Source of the DNA: Dokdonella_A sp963758365 | GTDB lineage: Bacteria; Pseudomonadota; Gammaproteobacteria; Xanthomonadales; Rhodanobacteraceae | NCBI GenBank assembly: GCA_963758365.1 | Contig: CAVWVB010000001.1 | Location: forward strand, 62,001 to 126,000 | Direction of reading: 5' to 3' | Length of the DNA: 64,000 nt | In this document: one piece after another, positions 1 to 8,835 of the stretch | Layout: each line of letters begins with the position of its first letter | Numbering within the stretch: position 1 is the stretch's first letter | The notes under the pieces: generated by a model | What the model was told of the DNA's origin: nothing | Databases searched by the model: none | Seen by the model: the letters and a program-made list of their open reading frames with translations, nothing else | Position numbers and translations under genes: made by a program

Positions 1-727
1 CGTCGCGGTCGCGATAGTCAAACGCGGGATCCCAGTCGAAATAGCGATCCTCGATGTTGCGCCCGCCGGCAATCCCGATGTCGCCGTCCACGAGCAGCAG
101 CTTGTTGTGCATGCGCTGGTTGAAACGGGCGAAGCAGCACAGGATGCCGGCCGCGAACTCGAGCGGTTCGGTAACCGCTTCGTCGAAGGTCGGGTTGTAC
201 AGCCGGAACTCGAAATTGACGTGCGCGCGCGCGATGCGCGCAAGCCACTCGACGTCATCGAGCATGAACAACTGGTCGGCGAGTACGCGCACGCGCACGC
301 CACGGCGCGCAGCCGCGATCAGCTCGTCGAGCACGAGCCAGCCGGCGTCGTCCTCTGCCCAGATGAACGTCTGCACGTCGATGCTGCGGGTTGCGGCACG
401 GATCAGATGGATGCGCAGGAGCAGTGAGTCTTCGCCGCGTTCGAGCAGATTGACGTAGTGCACGGGCCGGTCCGGCGTGCTCGCCGCACGTGCCTCGTCG
501 ACGAGCCGGCGGTACGGCGTGTCGATCGCGCAGTGGTCGGCGCGATGGCATACGAGGGTGTCCGGGCGCTGCGCCGCGACCGCGAGGTCGGCGCGGCGTG
601 CCAGGTCACGGTTCAGGCCGCACGCAGCGAGCAGCGGCAGCAGCGTGCCGATCGCGATGCGAATCGCCGCAGTTCGAGTGACTGCGCAGGCACGACCGGG
701 TGCGCGCGGCGCGACGCCGTGCCTCAT
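1..727 (-). CDS. Phospholipase D-family lipoprotein (3' end beyond window)
   Basis: Reading the minus strand from the ATG at 727 gives 242 codons that run off the left edge. The N-terminus has a hydrophobic stretch ending in LLPLLAACG, a lipobox-like signal, so a membrane-anchored exported protein is likely. About 215 residues in is HNKLLLVDGDIGIAGGRN, which fits the PLD phosphodiesterase HxKxxxxD motif. Upstream, SIDVQTFIWAEDDAG and the RRGVRVRVLADQ segment match the first half of a cardiolipin synthase/PLD domain. The second HKD motif would lie beyond the window. The start codon overlaps the stop of the YceI gene in an ATGA arrangement, so the two are probably translationally coupled. The substrate is unknown; phospholipid headgroup chemistry is the family expectation. 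Confidence 0.85.
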   Translation of the reverse strand, partial: MRHGVAPRAPGRACAVTRTAAIRIAIGTLLPLLAACGLNRDLARRADLAVAAQRPDTLVCHRADHCAIDTPYRRLVDEARAASTPDRPVHYVNLLERGEDSLLLRIHLIRAATRSIDVQTFIWAEDDAGWLVLDELIAAARRGVRVRVLADQLFMLDDVEWLARIARAHVNFEFRLYNPTFDEAVTEPLEFAAGILCCFARFNQRMHNKLLLVDGDIGIAGGRNIEDRYFDWDPAFDYRDRD

Positions 728-1341
728 CGCGTGTCCGCGGGCGCCGCGGACGGATCGAGCGCCGACAACGCGAAGATCGAAAAATCGAGATCGACCTTGT
801 CGCTGAGCGTGCCGCGATGCGATCCCATGCCGAATTCGGAGCGACGTATCGTGCCGTGGACGTGGATCGCGCACTCGAATCCCGGCTTGGTGCAGGTGGC
901 TGGCAGCAGTTCGAACCGGACCGGCCCGCGAACGCCGCGAACCTCGAGGTCCCCGCGCAACTCGCCTCCATTGCGCAGACGCGCGCGCGGAATCGCCGCG
1001 GATTCGAACTGGATCCGCGGGTGGCGCGCCGCATCGAAGAATTCGGGCGACTTGACCCAGTCTTCGTAGGAGGACCGGCCCATGTGCACGGTGTCGACGT
1101 CGATGCTCGCACTGACCCGCAGCTGGTCGCGGAAACGGTCCTCGCGCACCGTTCCGTGCACACGCCCGAATTCACCTCTCACGGTGAGCAGCCACATCAG
1201 CTTGACCCGGAACTCGCCGGCCGAGCGCACGCTGTCGAGCTCGATGACGGTGCCGGCCTGGCCGGCTTGCGGCGCGGCATGCAGGATCGCAAGGGCGCAG
1301 ATCGACAGCAAGCAGCCGCTCACGATCCGGGCGAGTGCCAT
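724..1341 (-). CDS. YceI-family periplasmic protein
   Basis: A 205-residue product with an N-terminal signal peptide (hydrophobic run after MALARIVSG, cleavage near AGQAG). It then shows the YceI lipocalin-like beta-barrel pattern: SVRSAGEFRVKLM near the N-terminus, SIDVDTVHMG, and RHPRIQFES. YceI proteins bind polyisoprenoid-type lipids in the periplasm; the ligand here is not known. ATG at 1341 was chosen over GTG at 1350 because it begins the signal peptide cleanly; neither has a strong ribosome site. It is the middle gene of sixA-yceI-PLD: 24 bases separate it from the upstream gene, and its stop overlaps the PLD start. The pairing with a PLD-type enzyme suggests a shared envelope-lipid role, which is inference. 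Confidence 0.9.
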   Translation of the reverse strand: MALARIVSGCLLSICALAILHAAPQAGQAGTVIELDSVRSAGEFRVKLMWLLTVRGEFGRVHGTVREDRFRDQLRVSASIDVDTVHMGRSSYEDWVKSPEFFDAARHPRIQFESAAIPRARLRNGGELRGDLEVRGVRGPVRFELLPATCTKPGFECAIHVHGTIRRSEFGMGSHRGTLSDKVDLDFSIFALSALDPSAAPADTR

Positions 1342-1365
1342 GCGGCGCACCGACGGTGTCGACCG

Positions 1366-1845
1366 TCAGGGCCACCAGAAATGGCGGACCTCGGCGCTGC
1401 CGGGTTCGATGCCGCCCCTGTGCAGCGTCAGCCAGACCACCGCGCCCGGCGGCATGCCGCGACCGGAATCCGAAGCGCCTTCGGTCAACAGGGCAACCAG
1501 GTTCTCGAGGCCCGGATTGTGGCCGACCAGCATCACCGAATCGGCGTCGCTGTGGTCGTCGAGCACGCGGATCAGGGTTGCCGGGGTGGCCTCGTAGATG
1601 CGCGCGTCGCTGCGCAGGTCGGCATAGCCGAGCGACGCGAGCACGCGCTCGCAGGTCTCCCTCGCACGTGCGGCAGACGAGCAGAGGACGCGCTGCGGCG
1701 CGGCCGCATGTTGCTTGAGCCAGACACCCGTCGCATCGGCTTCGGCCTCGCCGCGAAGGCTGAGCACGCGCGCAATGTCCTCCTGGCCGGGCATCGCGCC
1801 TTCGGCATGGGCATGGCGCAGCAGGATGATCTCGCGTGTGGCCAT
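1366..1845 (-). CDS. sixA: SixA-like phosphohistidine phosphatase
   Basis: A 159-residue histidine phosphatase (phosphoglycerate-mutase-like fold). The catalytic phosphohistidine motif LLRHAHAEG lies at the N-terminus and the second catalytic histidine is in MLVGHNPGLE, with the conserved SSAARARETCE segment between them. SixA enzymes dephosphorylate histidine phosphotransfer proteins and PTS components in the cytoplasm. The length matches SixA (about 160 residues). ATG at 1845 was chosen because GGGGGAA lies eight bases upstream and it places the RHA motif close to the N-terminus; an upstream ATG at 1932 would add 29 unlikely residues. It is the first gene of the sixA-yceI-PLD unit. A less specific histidine phosphatase is the alternative. 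Confidence 0.85.
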   Translation of the reverse strand: MATREIILLRHAHAEGAMPGQEDIARVLSLRGEAEADATGVWLKQHAAAPQRVLCSSAARARETCERVLASLGYADLRSDARIYEATPATLIRVLDDHSDADSVMLVGHNPGLENLVALLTEGASDSGRGMPPGAVVWLTLHRGGIEPGSAEVRHFWWP

Positions 1846-2031
1846 CGGCGCGTTCCCCCGTGTCCTGTCGAGGCCCGATGATGCCCGATTCGCGTCGGCC
1901 GTGGTCAACGGGAGATCGAACAGGCCTGCCATTCCGGTGGCCGGGCACGATACGACCGGCGGCAGTCCAAATGGGCACCACCGCCGGTCTTCGGGGCAAC
2001 GGATCGCGGCGTCGCCGCGCCGCGGGTGGTA

Positions 2032-2547
2032 TCAACCGTCGCTGGATTTGGCGGGGTTCGTGTCCATCCGGCCATGCCCGTGGTGGCCGCGCTGGGCGGC
2101 GAACTGCGCGGCCGTGACGGTATCGCCGCCGCCGCTCATGCGGTCGAACCGCTGCATTGCCTTGGCTTCGAAATCGCCCTTGCTGACGTTGCCGCTGCCG
2201 CTCGGGTCGTTGCGCTTGACGAACGCCTCGGCGCGTTTCCGGGCGCGCTCCCTGGTCGCCTGCGAATCGGCGATCTCGTCTGCGGTGACCAGACCGTTGC
2301 CATTCGTATCGAGCTTGTCGAAGCGTGCATCGACGAAGGCCTGGTATTCGGCACGGCTGATCAGGCCATCGTGGTTGGTATCGATCTTGTCGAACATGCG
2401 TTGCTGGAATTCGGCGCGCTTGGCGGCACGCGTGCTCTGTGTAGCGTCGGAAGACGCCGGATCCGCGGCCAGCGCGAGGCCCGCGGACGCCAGCGCGCAC
2501 GCGCCCAGCAGCGCGGGAATCAACCGGGTGGAAAGGATGCTGCGCAT
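2032..2547 (-). CDS. Exported EF-hand calcium-binding protein
   Basis: A 171-residue product with a signal peptide (MRSILSTRLIPALLGACALA, cleavage near LALAADP). Two well-formed EF-hand loops follow, DTNHDGLISRAE and DTNGNGLVTADE. A third, DPSGSGNVSKGD, ends in Asp instead of Glu, and a degenerate fourth has GGGDTVTAAQF. The C-terminus is His/Gly-rich. Start chosen at 2547, where AAGGAG stands eight bases upstream; an upstream start would place 31 residues before the signal peptide. Such proteins bind calcium in the periplasm or outside the cell; the partner is unknown. It stands alone between sixA and the ParA gene. Confidence 0.88.
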   Translation of the reverse strand: MRSILSTRLIPALLGACALASAGLALAADPASSDATQSTRAAKRAEFQQRMFDKIDTNHDGLISRAEYQAFVDARFDKLDTNGNGLVTADEIADSQATRERARKRAEAFVKRNDPSGSGNVSKGDFEAKAMQRFDRMSGGGDTVTAAQFAAQRGHHGHGRMDTNPAKSSDG

Positions 2548-2697
2548 GGAGGAATCTCCTTGAGCGGTCACGACGACCGCGTGTGTATTGAACGCGCGCG
2601 GCGGCGTCTTGTTCGCTCGCAAGCTGCAAAGTTCACGCAAATTCGGGTTAAGGCGACACGCCTCCGCTGCGGCGGAGGCGCCGTGATGCGCGTGCGT

Positions 2698-3330
2698 TCA
2701 GGCGTGTTTCTTCAACCAGCGCAACAGCTTGGCCCAGTCGTCCTGGTGCGAGCGCACGAGTTCGGAGTGGTAGTCGAAGATGCTCTTGCCCAGCGCATTG
2801 GCAAGCACGTAGCCCTGGGTGTCGCGCAGCTCGGCGACCAGCGGGAACGGAAAGGTCTTCATCTCCTCGACCGCGAGCTGGGACGCATTGGTCCAGGGTT
2901 TGAGCCGGTTCGCGACGATGCCGACCGCGACCTTGCCGCGCCGGATGCGCGGCATTTTCGCGAGCTCGGCGAGAAACGGTTCGGTTGCTTCGAGGTCGAT
3001 CGCCGAGGGCAGCACCGGCACGACGACCACGCTGACGCTATCGAGGTATGGGGCGACCTCGTCGGCGCGGATCCCGGCCGCCGAGTCGATGATCACGCGC
3101 TGCGCATCGTCGGGAACCTGTCTTTCCCAGTCGCGACGCAGGCCCGGCACGCCGAGCACGAGGTTCACGTGCTGCGCGCGTTTCTCGCTCCAGCGCAGCG
3201 CCGAACCCTGCCGGTCGGCGTCGACGAGCACGGTGTTCTTGCCGTCGACCGCGTAATGCGCGGCCAGGTTGGTCGCCAGCGTGCTCTTGCCTGCGCCGCC
3301 CTTGGAACTCGCCACCAGGACCTTGAGCAT
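2698..3330 (-). CDS. Orphan ParA-family ATPase
   Basis: A 210-residue protein starting MLKVLVASSKGGAGKST, a deviant Walker A (KGGxGKST) characteristic of ParA/MinD ATPases, followed by VLVDADRQGSALRW (Walker A' / switch region). The ATG at 3330 has GGAGG seven bases upstream. The protein is short for a chromosomal ParA (about 260 residues) and no parB-like gene or parS-like repeat is visible nearby, so it is more likely an orphan positioning ATPase for some other cargo than the chromosome partition protein. Its neighbours, an EF-hand protein and gamma-glutamyltransferase, give no hint of the cargo. Confidence 0.9.
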   Translation of the reverse strand: MLKVLVASSKGGAGKSTLATNLAAHYAVDGKNTVLVDADRQGSALRWSEKRAQHVNLVLGVPGLRRDWERQVPDDAQRVIIDSAAGIRADEVAPYLDSVSVVVVPVLPSAIDLEATEPFLAELAKMPRIRRGKVAVGIVANRLKPWTNASQLAVEEMKTFPFPLVAELRDTQGYVLANALGKSIFDYHSELVRSHQDDWAKLLRWLKKHA

Positions 3331-3525
3331 GAATGCCTCCGCCGGTACGCAAAGTGGCGGGCAGGGTACACCAGCATCGGCGATCCGCGAAGCTTGCCGG
3401 GGTTGGACTCGTGGCCGCGCATCCATGCGTCCGCAGCGCGCGCCCGATCGGCAGCTCCATGAGCCATTCGGCGGGCGACGGCCTGTTGCCGGCGAGCGGC
3501 ATCGGCCGCCCGCACGTCGTGCGCA

Positions 3526-5229
3526 TCAATACCCTGCCGCCTGGCCGTCCTTGCGCCCTTCCGAGGCACCCAGGTAGACGCGGTTCTTCGCATCCCACTC
3601 GATCGCCTGGTATCCGCCATAGGGACCGTTCGCGAAGCGCACCGAATGTCCCTTCCGCATGAGGCCGCGCACGGTCTCGTACGGAAAGCCCGACTCCAGG
3701 TCGACCCAGCCGCCATCGGTCATCGGTTCGGCCTGGCCTTCGGGCGACGTGGAACCTTCGTGCTGGATGCGCGGCGCATCGCCGGCTTCCTGCAGGTTCA
3801 TCCCGAAATCGACGAGGTTCATCACGATCTCGACGTGACCCTGCGGCTGCATGTCGCCGCCCATCACGCCGAAACTGATCCACGGCTCGCCATCGCGGGT
3901 GATGAATGCCGGAATGATCGTGTGGAACGGACGCTTGCCGGGCTCGAACGTATTGGCGTGACCTTCCCTGAGCACGAACAGCTCGCCGCGATCCTGCAGC
4001 ACGAAGCCGAGTCCCGGCGGTGTCATCCCCGAGCCCATGCCGCGGTAGTTGGACTGGATCAGCGAGACCATGTTGCCCTGCGCGTCCGCGGTGGTCAGGT
4101 AGATCGTGTCGCCGTGCAGCTGCGGATCGCCGGCAGGGACCTCGCGCAACGCGTGGTCTGCGGAGATCAGCTTGCGCCGCTCCGCCGCGTAGTCCTTCGA
4201 GATCAGGCGTGCGACCGGCGCCTTGCTGAACGCGGGATCGGCATAGAACTTCGCACGGTCCTCGAATGCGAGCTTCTTCGCCTCGGCGAACAGGTGCACA
4301 TGCTCGGTGCTGCCGAACGGGATCTTCGCGAAGTCGTAGCCTTCGAGGATGTTCAGCATCTCGAGCGCGGCGATGCCCTGGCCGTTCGGCGGCAGTTCCC
4401 AGACATCGACGCCGCGGTAGTTCGTCGACACCGGCTCGACCCACTCGCCGTGATGGCTGGCTAGATCCTCGTAGGAAAGGAAACCGCCGTTCGCCTTCAT
4501 GTAGTCGGCGATCGTGTGCGCGATCGCGCCCTTGTAGAACGCGTCGCGGCCGCCCTCGGCGATCGCCTGCAGGGTGTTCGCGAGGTTTGCATTCTTCCAG
4601 ATTTCGCCCTTGGCCGGCGCGCGGCCATCGATCGTCATCTGTGCGCTGAACCCCGGGTATTTCGCGAGTCGCGGCACCGAGAGTTTCCAGTAGTACGCGA
4701 TCAGTTCGGTCAGCGGGAAGCCCTCGCGCGCGTACGCGATTGCGGGCGCGAGCACCTTCTTCATCGGCAGCCGGCCGAAGCGGTCGTGCAGCGCGAACCA
4801 GCCGTCGACCGCTCCGGGCACGTTGACCGGCAGCGGCCCGAGTGGAGGCACGGCCTTATAGCCATGATCCTGGAACCACTTGAGGCTCAGCGCCTTGGGC
4901 GATCGACCCGAACCGTTGTAGCCGTAGAGTTTTCTCGTCTTCGCGTCCCAGACGATCGCGAACAGATCGCCGCCGATGCCGTTCGAGACCGGCTCCATGA
5001 GACCGAGCGCCGCATTCGCGGCGATGGCCGCGTCGACCGCGCTGCCACCCTGCCTGAGCACGTCGAGTCCGATCTGCGTTGCGAGCGGCTGCGACGTGGC
5101 GACCATGCCGTGCGTCGCGATGACTTCCGAACGCGTCGCGAACGGCTTGCCCGTGATGCGGTCGCCGGCGCGGGCGGACAGGGACAAGGACAGCGAAGCG
5201 ACCGCTGCGATCAGCGCAATCCGGTTCAT
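3526..5229 (-). CDS. ggt: Gamma-glutamyltransferase precursor
   Basis: A 567-residue exported N-terminal-nucleophile hydrolase with signal peptide MNRIALIAAVASLSLSLSARA. It cleaves and transfers gamma-glutamyl groups of glutathione and related peptides in the periplasm. The N-terminal half carries GGSAVDAAIAANAALGLMEP and GIGGDLFAIVWD, typical of Ggt. The autoprocessing site is at GDTIYLTTAD, where the Thr becomes the catalytic nucleophile of the small subunit. MVSLIQSNYRGMGSG and FGVMGGDMQPQGH are the expected small-subunit motifs. The start has GGAG seven bases upstream. The length is close to E. coli Ggt (580). It appears monocistronic. Confidence 0.95.
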   Translation of the reverse strand: MNRIALIAAVASLSLSLSARAGDRITGKPFATRSEVIATHGMVATSQPLATQIGLDVLRQGGSAVDAAIAANAALGLMEPVSNGIGGDLFAIVWDAKTRKLYGYNGSGRSPKALSLKWFQDHGYKAVPPLGPLPVNVPGAVDGWFALHDRFGRLPMKKVLAPAIAYAREGFPLTELIAYYWKLSVPRLAKYPGFSAQMTIDGRAPAKGEIWKNANLANTLQAIAEGGRDAFYKGAIAHTIADYMKANGGFLSYEDLASHHGEWVEPVSTNYRGVDVWELPPNGQGIAALEMLNILEGYDFAKIPFGSTEHVHLFAEAKKLAFEDRAKFYADPAFSKAPVARLISKDYAAERRKLISADHALREVPAGDPQLHGDTIYLTTADAQGNMVSLIQSNYRGMGSGMTPPGLGFVLQDRGELFVLREGHANTFEPGKRPFHTIIPAFITRDGEPWISFGVMGGDMQPQGHVEIVMNLVDFGMNLQEAGDAPRIQHEGSTSPEGQAEPMTDGGWVDLESGFPYETVRGLMRKGHSVRFANGPYGGYQAIEWDAKNRVYLGASEGRKDGQAAGY

Positions 5230-5354
5230 GGCGCACTCCGACGGAAACGGACGTCAAGCATACGACGGCGGCGGCCGAGCGCGTCGGCCGCGATCGGCCG
5301 CTCGCAACGGCAGGTTCTCCGCGATCGGCGCGGCCACGATTCATTCATCGCGGG

Positions 5355-5693
5355 ATGACAACATGCAACCCTCCTGTCGCCGGACCCGGACTCACGATGT
5401 TCGCTGCCCTGCGCCGCCGCTGGCGCACGTTCCGTTCGGCCCCCGCGGGCAGGCGCTTCCAGCAGCGCTATCGCCGCCGCGCGCCGCGCGCCGGCGCGTT
5501 GCGCAAGGGCGTTGTCATGTGCGTCGCGATCGCGATGCTGGCGGCCGGAATCGCGCTGCTCGTGCTGCCCGGGCCGGGCGTGCTGGTGATCGTGCTCGCG
5601 GCCGCTCTGATCGCCGGAGAGTCGCTGGTCGCGGCACGCATTCTCGATCGCGTGGACCTGTGGATCGCGCGGTGCCTGCGGCGTGGCGCGTAG
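5355..5693 (+). CDS. Small PGPGW-type membrane protein
   Basis: A 112-residue product with a strongly basic N-terminal half (RRRWRTFRSAPAGRRFQQRY), then two hydrophobic segments around VVMCVAIAMLAAGIALLVLPGPG and VLVIVLAAALIAGESLVAA. The LPGPGVLVIVLAAALIAGESL stretch is the signature of the PGPGW putative transmembrane family. Function is unknown. ATG at 5355 gives the longest product; ATG at 5397 (MFAALRRRW) is an equally good start, and neither has a clear ribosome site. It is divergent from ggt. Confidence 0.75.
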   Translation: MTTCNPPVAGPGLTMFAALRRRWRTFRSAPAGRRFQQRYRRRAPRAGALRKGVVMCVAIAMLAAGIALLVLPGPGVLVIVLAAALIAGESLVAARILDRVDLWIARCLRRGA

Positions 5694-5720
5694 CCGAGGC
5701 CGCAACGGGTCGAAACCCGG

Positions 5721-5759
5721 CTAGTGACCTGAACTAGTGACCTGAAACAGTGAATTGAA
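5721..5759. repeat. 13-base tandem repeat, two perfect and one degenerate copy
   Basis: CTAGTGACCTGAA occurs twice back to back (5721-5733 and 5734-5746), followed by a degenerate copy (ACAGTGAATTGAA, 5747-5759). It lies in the 190-base interval between the PGPGW gene and the convergent speE. Two or three tandem copies could be an operator or merely a slippage product; nothing else in the interval looks functional. Confidence 0.7.
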
Positions 5760-5885
5760 AGCAACTCGCCTGGTCTCGCGGCGCCGTGCCTGGCCTTCGC
5801 TCGACCCATGGGCACCGCCATGGGCCTCGCTGCGGGCCGGCGCCCGCCCTCACGATCCCTGTTCCACTTCCTCTGTTGCAGGCCG

Positions 5886-6758
5886 CTAGTCGCGCAGCGC
5901 CTCACGCATGAATTCGGGCAGGGCCAGCGCGGCCCGATGCACGTCGACGTTGTAGTAGCGCGTATCGAACTGTTTGGTCGCCGCACCGCGCTCGCGGAAG
6001 CCGGACAGATCCGCGCCCTTGCGCGCCATCGTGCAGCTCCACCAGCCGGTTGGATACAACGGCTGCGGAAAAGTCAGGGTCTTCAATGCGTTGAATCCCG
6101 CCGCACGCATCGCCGCACGCATCGCCTTGATCAGACCCAGGTGCACCAGCGGCGACTCGCTCTGCTGGACCAGGATTCCGCTCGCGCGCAGTGCCTTGTG
6201 GCAGGTCGCGTAGAAATCCGCGCCGAACAGGCCCTCCGCGGGACCGACCGGATCGGTCGAATCGACGATCACCAGGTCGATGGATTCGGGTTCGATTTCG
6301 GCCATGTAGCGGATCCCGTCGATGAACCGCAATTCCGCGCGCGGGTCGCTGTTGGATTCGCAGAGTTCCGGAAAATACTGCTCGGAAAGCCGGGTCACGC
6401 GCTCATCGATCTCGACCTGCACCGCGTGCTCGACCTCCTCGTGCTTGAGCACCTCGCGCAGGGTGCCGCAGTCGCCGCCGCCGATGATCACGACGCGCTT
6501 CGCACGAGCATGCGTGAACAGCGCCGGATGCGACATCATCTCGTGGTAGAGAAAATTGTCGCGCGTGGACACCATCGTGCAGCCGTCGATGACCATGAGC
6601 TTGCCCCAGTCGGTCGTATCGAAGATCTCGATCGACTGGAACGGCGTCTGCTCGGCGTGCAGGCGCTGCTTGATGCGCAGTCCGAACGACGAGCCGGAAC
6701 GCGCGTGCTGTTCGGTAAACCAGGCTGGTTCGGTGGCGGCTTGTTCGGGCGTGGACAT
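5886..6758 (-). CDS. speE: Spermidine synthase (polyamine aminopropyltransferase)
   Basis: A 290-residue enzyme that transfers an aminopropyl group from decarboxylated S-adenosylmethionine to putrescine. Visible motifs are MVIDGCTMVSTRDNFLYHEM, VVIIGGGDCGTLREVLKH (the nucleotide/dcSAM glycine-rich loop) and DLVIVDSTDPVGPAEGLF (the catalytic Asp region with the DSTDP motif). The length matches E. coli SpeE (288). ATG at 6758 has AGGAAG eight bases upstream. It is divergent from speA across a 135-base interval, so the two polyamine genes may share a control region. The dcSAM-producing SpeD is not in the window. Confidence 0.96.
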   Translation of the reverse strand: MSTPEQAATEPAWFTEQHARSGSSFGLRIKQRLHAEQTPFQSIEIFDTTDWGKLMVIDGCTMVSTRDNFLYHEMMSHPALFTHARAKRVVIIGGGDCGTLREVLKHEEVEHAVQVEIDERVTRLSEQYFPELCESNSDPRAELRFIDGIRYMAEIEPESIDLVIVDSTDPVGPAEGLFGADFYATCHKALRASGILVQQSESPLVHLGLIKAMRAAMRAAGFNALKTLTFPQPLYPTGWWSCTMARKGADLSGFRERGAATKQFDTRYYNVDVHRAALALPEFMREALRD

Positions 6759-6893
6759 CGGATGCTTCCTGCGGGCTCGGCCAGTCGGGTCGGTGCGACG
6801 CGGCCCGAGGGGGCACGATTGTAGCCGGTCCGCGCGAGGCTGCCACGCGCGCTGCGCAAGGCCTCGCTACACTACGCGTTCGGCTCGATCACC

Positions 6894-8795
6894 GTGGAGC
6901 ACCGAGTGACCAAGCAGCACTGGAACGCCGACGCGGCGAGACGCACCTGGGCCGTGCCGCACTGGAGCGAAGGTTATTTCGACGTTGCCGACGACGGCGA
7001 TTTGCTCGTGCGGCCGCGCGGGGCCGACGGTCCGATCCTGTCGCTGCCGGCGATCGTGAACGACGCGTGCGCGCGGGGATCGCGCCTGCCGCTGCTGGTG
7101 CGTTTCGCGGACATTCTCGCTGACCGCCGCGCGCGCCTGCAGCGCGCGTTCGCGAAGGCGATGACCGAGTGGGACTATGCGGGCGGCTACACGCTGATCT
7201 ATCCGATCAAGGTCAACCAGCAGAACAACGTGGCCGGCGAACTGGCCGCGAGCGCGACGCACGGGTTCGGCCTCGAGGCCGGATCCAAGCCCGAACTCAT
7301 GGCCGTGCTCGCGCTCGCGCAGCGCGGCAGCACGGTGATCTGCAACGGTTACAAGGATCGCGAGTACATCCGCCTCGCGCTGATCGGGCGCCGGCTCGGC
7401 CTCGACCTGTTCATCGTGATCGAGAAACCATCCGAACTGCGCTACGTGATCGAAGAGGCCAGGGCGCTCGATGTCGAACCGCTGCTCGGAGTGCGCATGC
7501 GCCTGAAGAGTCTCGGTGCCGGCAAGTGGCAGAACTCCGGTGGCGACAAGGCCAAGTTCGGTCTGACCCCGCGCCAGTTGTTGAACCTGCTCGACGAGCT
7601 CGACGCGGCGGGTCTCTCGCACACGCTCAAGCTCCTGCATTTCCACATGGGTTCGCAGATGTCGAACGTGCGCGACATCGCCAACGGCATGCGCGAGGCG
7701 GTGCGCTATTTCGTCGAACTCTCGAACATGGGTCTGCCGATCACCCACATGGATGTCGGTGGCGGTCTCGGAGTCGACTACGAAGGCACGCGGTCGCGCT
7801 CGGACTGCTCGATCAACTATGGCCTCGACGAGTACGCATCCGCGGTGGTCGGTGCGCTCGCCGAGGCCTGCGCCGCGAACGGACTGGAACCACCGCATGT
7901 GCTGACCGAATCGGGACGCGCGCTGACCGCTCACCATGCGGTGCTGGTCGTCAACGTGACCGAGGTCGAGCAGGCGCCGCGCGGCGCGGTGCCGGCCGCG
8001 CGCGTCGACGAACCGGCCGTGCTGCGGCGCCTGCGCGAGACCCATGCGGAGATCGGCCGCCGGCCACCGACCGAGCTCTACCACGAGGCGCAATACCAGC
8101 TCGCGGAAGGCTATTCGCTGTACGCGCTCGGTCAGCTCTCGCTGGCCGACCGCGCCGAACTCGACGACCTCTATTACGCGGTCATCAACGCGGTGCGGGC
8201 GCTGCTCAAGGCCGACGAGCGCGTGCATCGCCAGGTTCTCGACGAACTCGACCGCATCCTGGTCGACAAGTACTTCGTGAATTTCTCGGTATTCGAGTCG
8301 GTGCCGGACGTGTGGGCGATCGACCAGGTGTTTCCGATCGTGCCGATCGCGCATCTGGACCGCGCTCCGGAGCGGCGCGGGGTGATCGCCGATCTGACCT
8401 GCGATTCGGACGGGCGCATCGACCAGTACGTCGACGCCGACGGCGTCGATGTGAGCCTGCCGTTGCATGCGCTGCGCGAAGGCGAGCCGTACCGGCTCGG
8501 CGTGTTCATGGTCGGCGCATACCAGGAAACGCTCGGCGACATCCACAACCTGTTCGGCGATACCGATGCGGTCAACGTGCGGCTGGACGGAGAGGGCTAC
8601 GCGTTTGCGCAGCGCCGGCGCGGCGACACGACCGATCTGATGCTCGATTACGTCGGCTACGATCTGGCCGCGCTGCGCGCCGCCTATGCCGGCAAGATCG
8701 CGGCCGCGGGTGTCGCCGCGAACGAGGCGGCCACCATGCAGGAGACGCTGGAGAACGGACTGACCGGCTATACCTATCTCGCCGAGGCGCCGTGA
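6894..8795 (+). CDS. speA: Biosynthetic arginine decarboxylase
   Basis: A 633-residue PLP-dependent fold-III decarboxylase converting arginine to agmatine, the first step of putrescine synthesis by the agmatine route. The PLP lysine is in LIYPIKVNQQNNV. The glycine-rich phosphate-binding segment is HMDVGGGLGVDYEG, and LTESGRALTAHHA is also conserved. The length fits SpeA (about 630-660), not the shorter ornithine/lysine decarboxylases. The start is a GTG at 6894; a second in-frame GTG at 6906 is possible. Divergent from speE. Confidence 0.96.
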   Translation: MEHRVTKQHWNADAARRTWAVPHWSEGYFDVADDGDLLVRPRGADGPILSLPAIVNDACARGSRLPLLVRFADILADRRARLQRAFAKAMTEWDYAGGYTLIYPIKVNQQNNVAGELAASATHGFGLEAGSKPELMAVLALAQRGSTVICNGYKDREYIRLALIGRRLGLDLFIVIEKPSELRYVIEEARALDVEPLLGVRMRLKSLGAGKWQNSGGDKAKFGLTPRQLLNLLDELDAAGLSHTLKLLHFHMGSQMSNVRDIANGMREAVRYFVELSNMGLPITHMDVGGGLGVDYEGTRSRSDCSINYGLDEYASAVVGALAEACAANGLEPPHVLTESGRALTAHHAVLVVNVTEVEQAPRGAVPAARVDEPAVLRRLRETHAEIGRRPPTELYHEAQYQLAEGYSLYALGQLSLADRAELDDLYYAVINAVRALLKADERVHRQVLDELDRILVDKYFVNFSVFESVPDVWAIDQVFPIVPIAHLDRAPERRGVIADLTCDSDGRIDQYVDADGVDVSLPLHALREGEPYRLGVFMVGAYQETLGDIHNLFGDTDAVNVRLDGEGYAFAQRRRGDTTDLMLDYVGYDLAALRAAYAGKIAAAGVAANEAATMQETLENGLTGYTYLAEAP

Positions 8796-8835
8796 TTGCG
8801 AGGACACGAACAGTCGACAGGTACGGAGACATGAC

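Noticed and set aside
1172..2629. A 485-codon minus-strand frame across sixA, yceI and the EF-hand gene
   Set aside because: It is out of frame with three recognisable proteins on the same strand and has no domain of its own.
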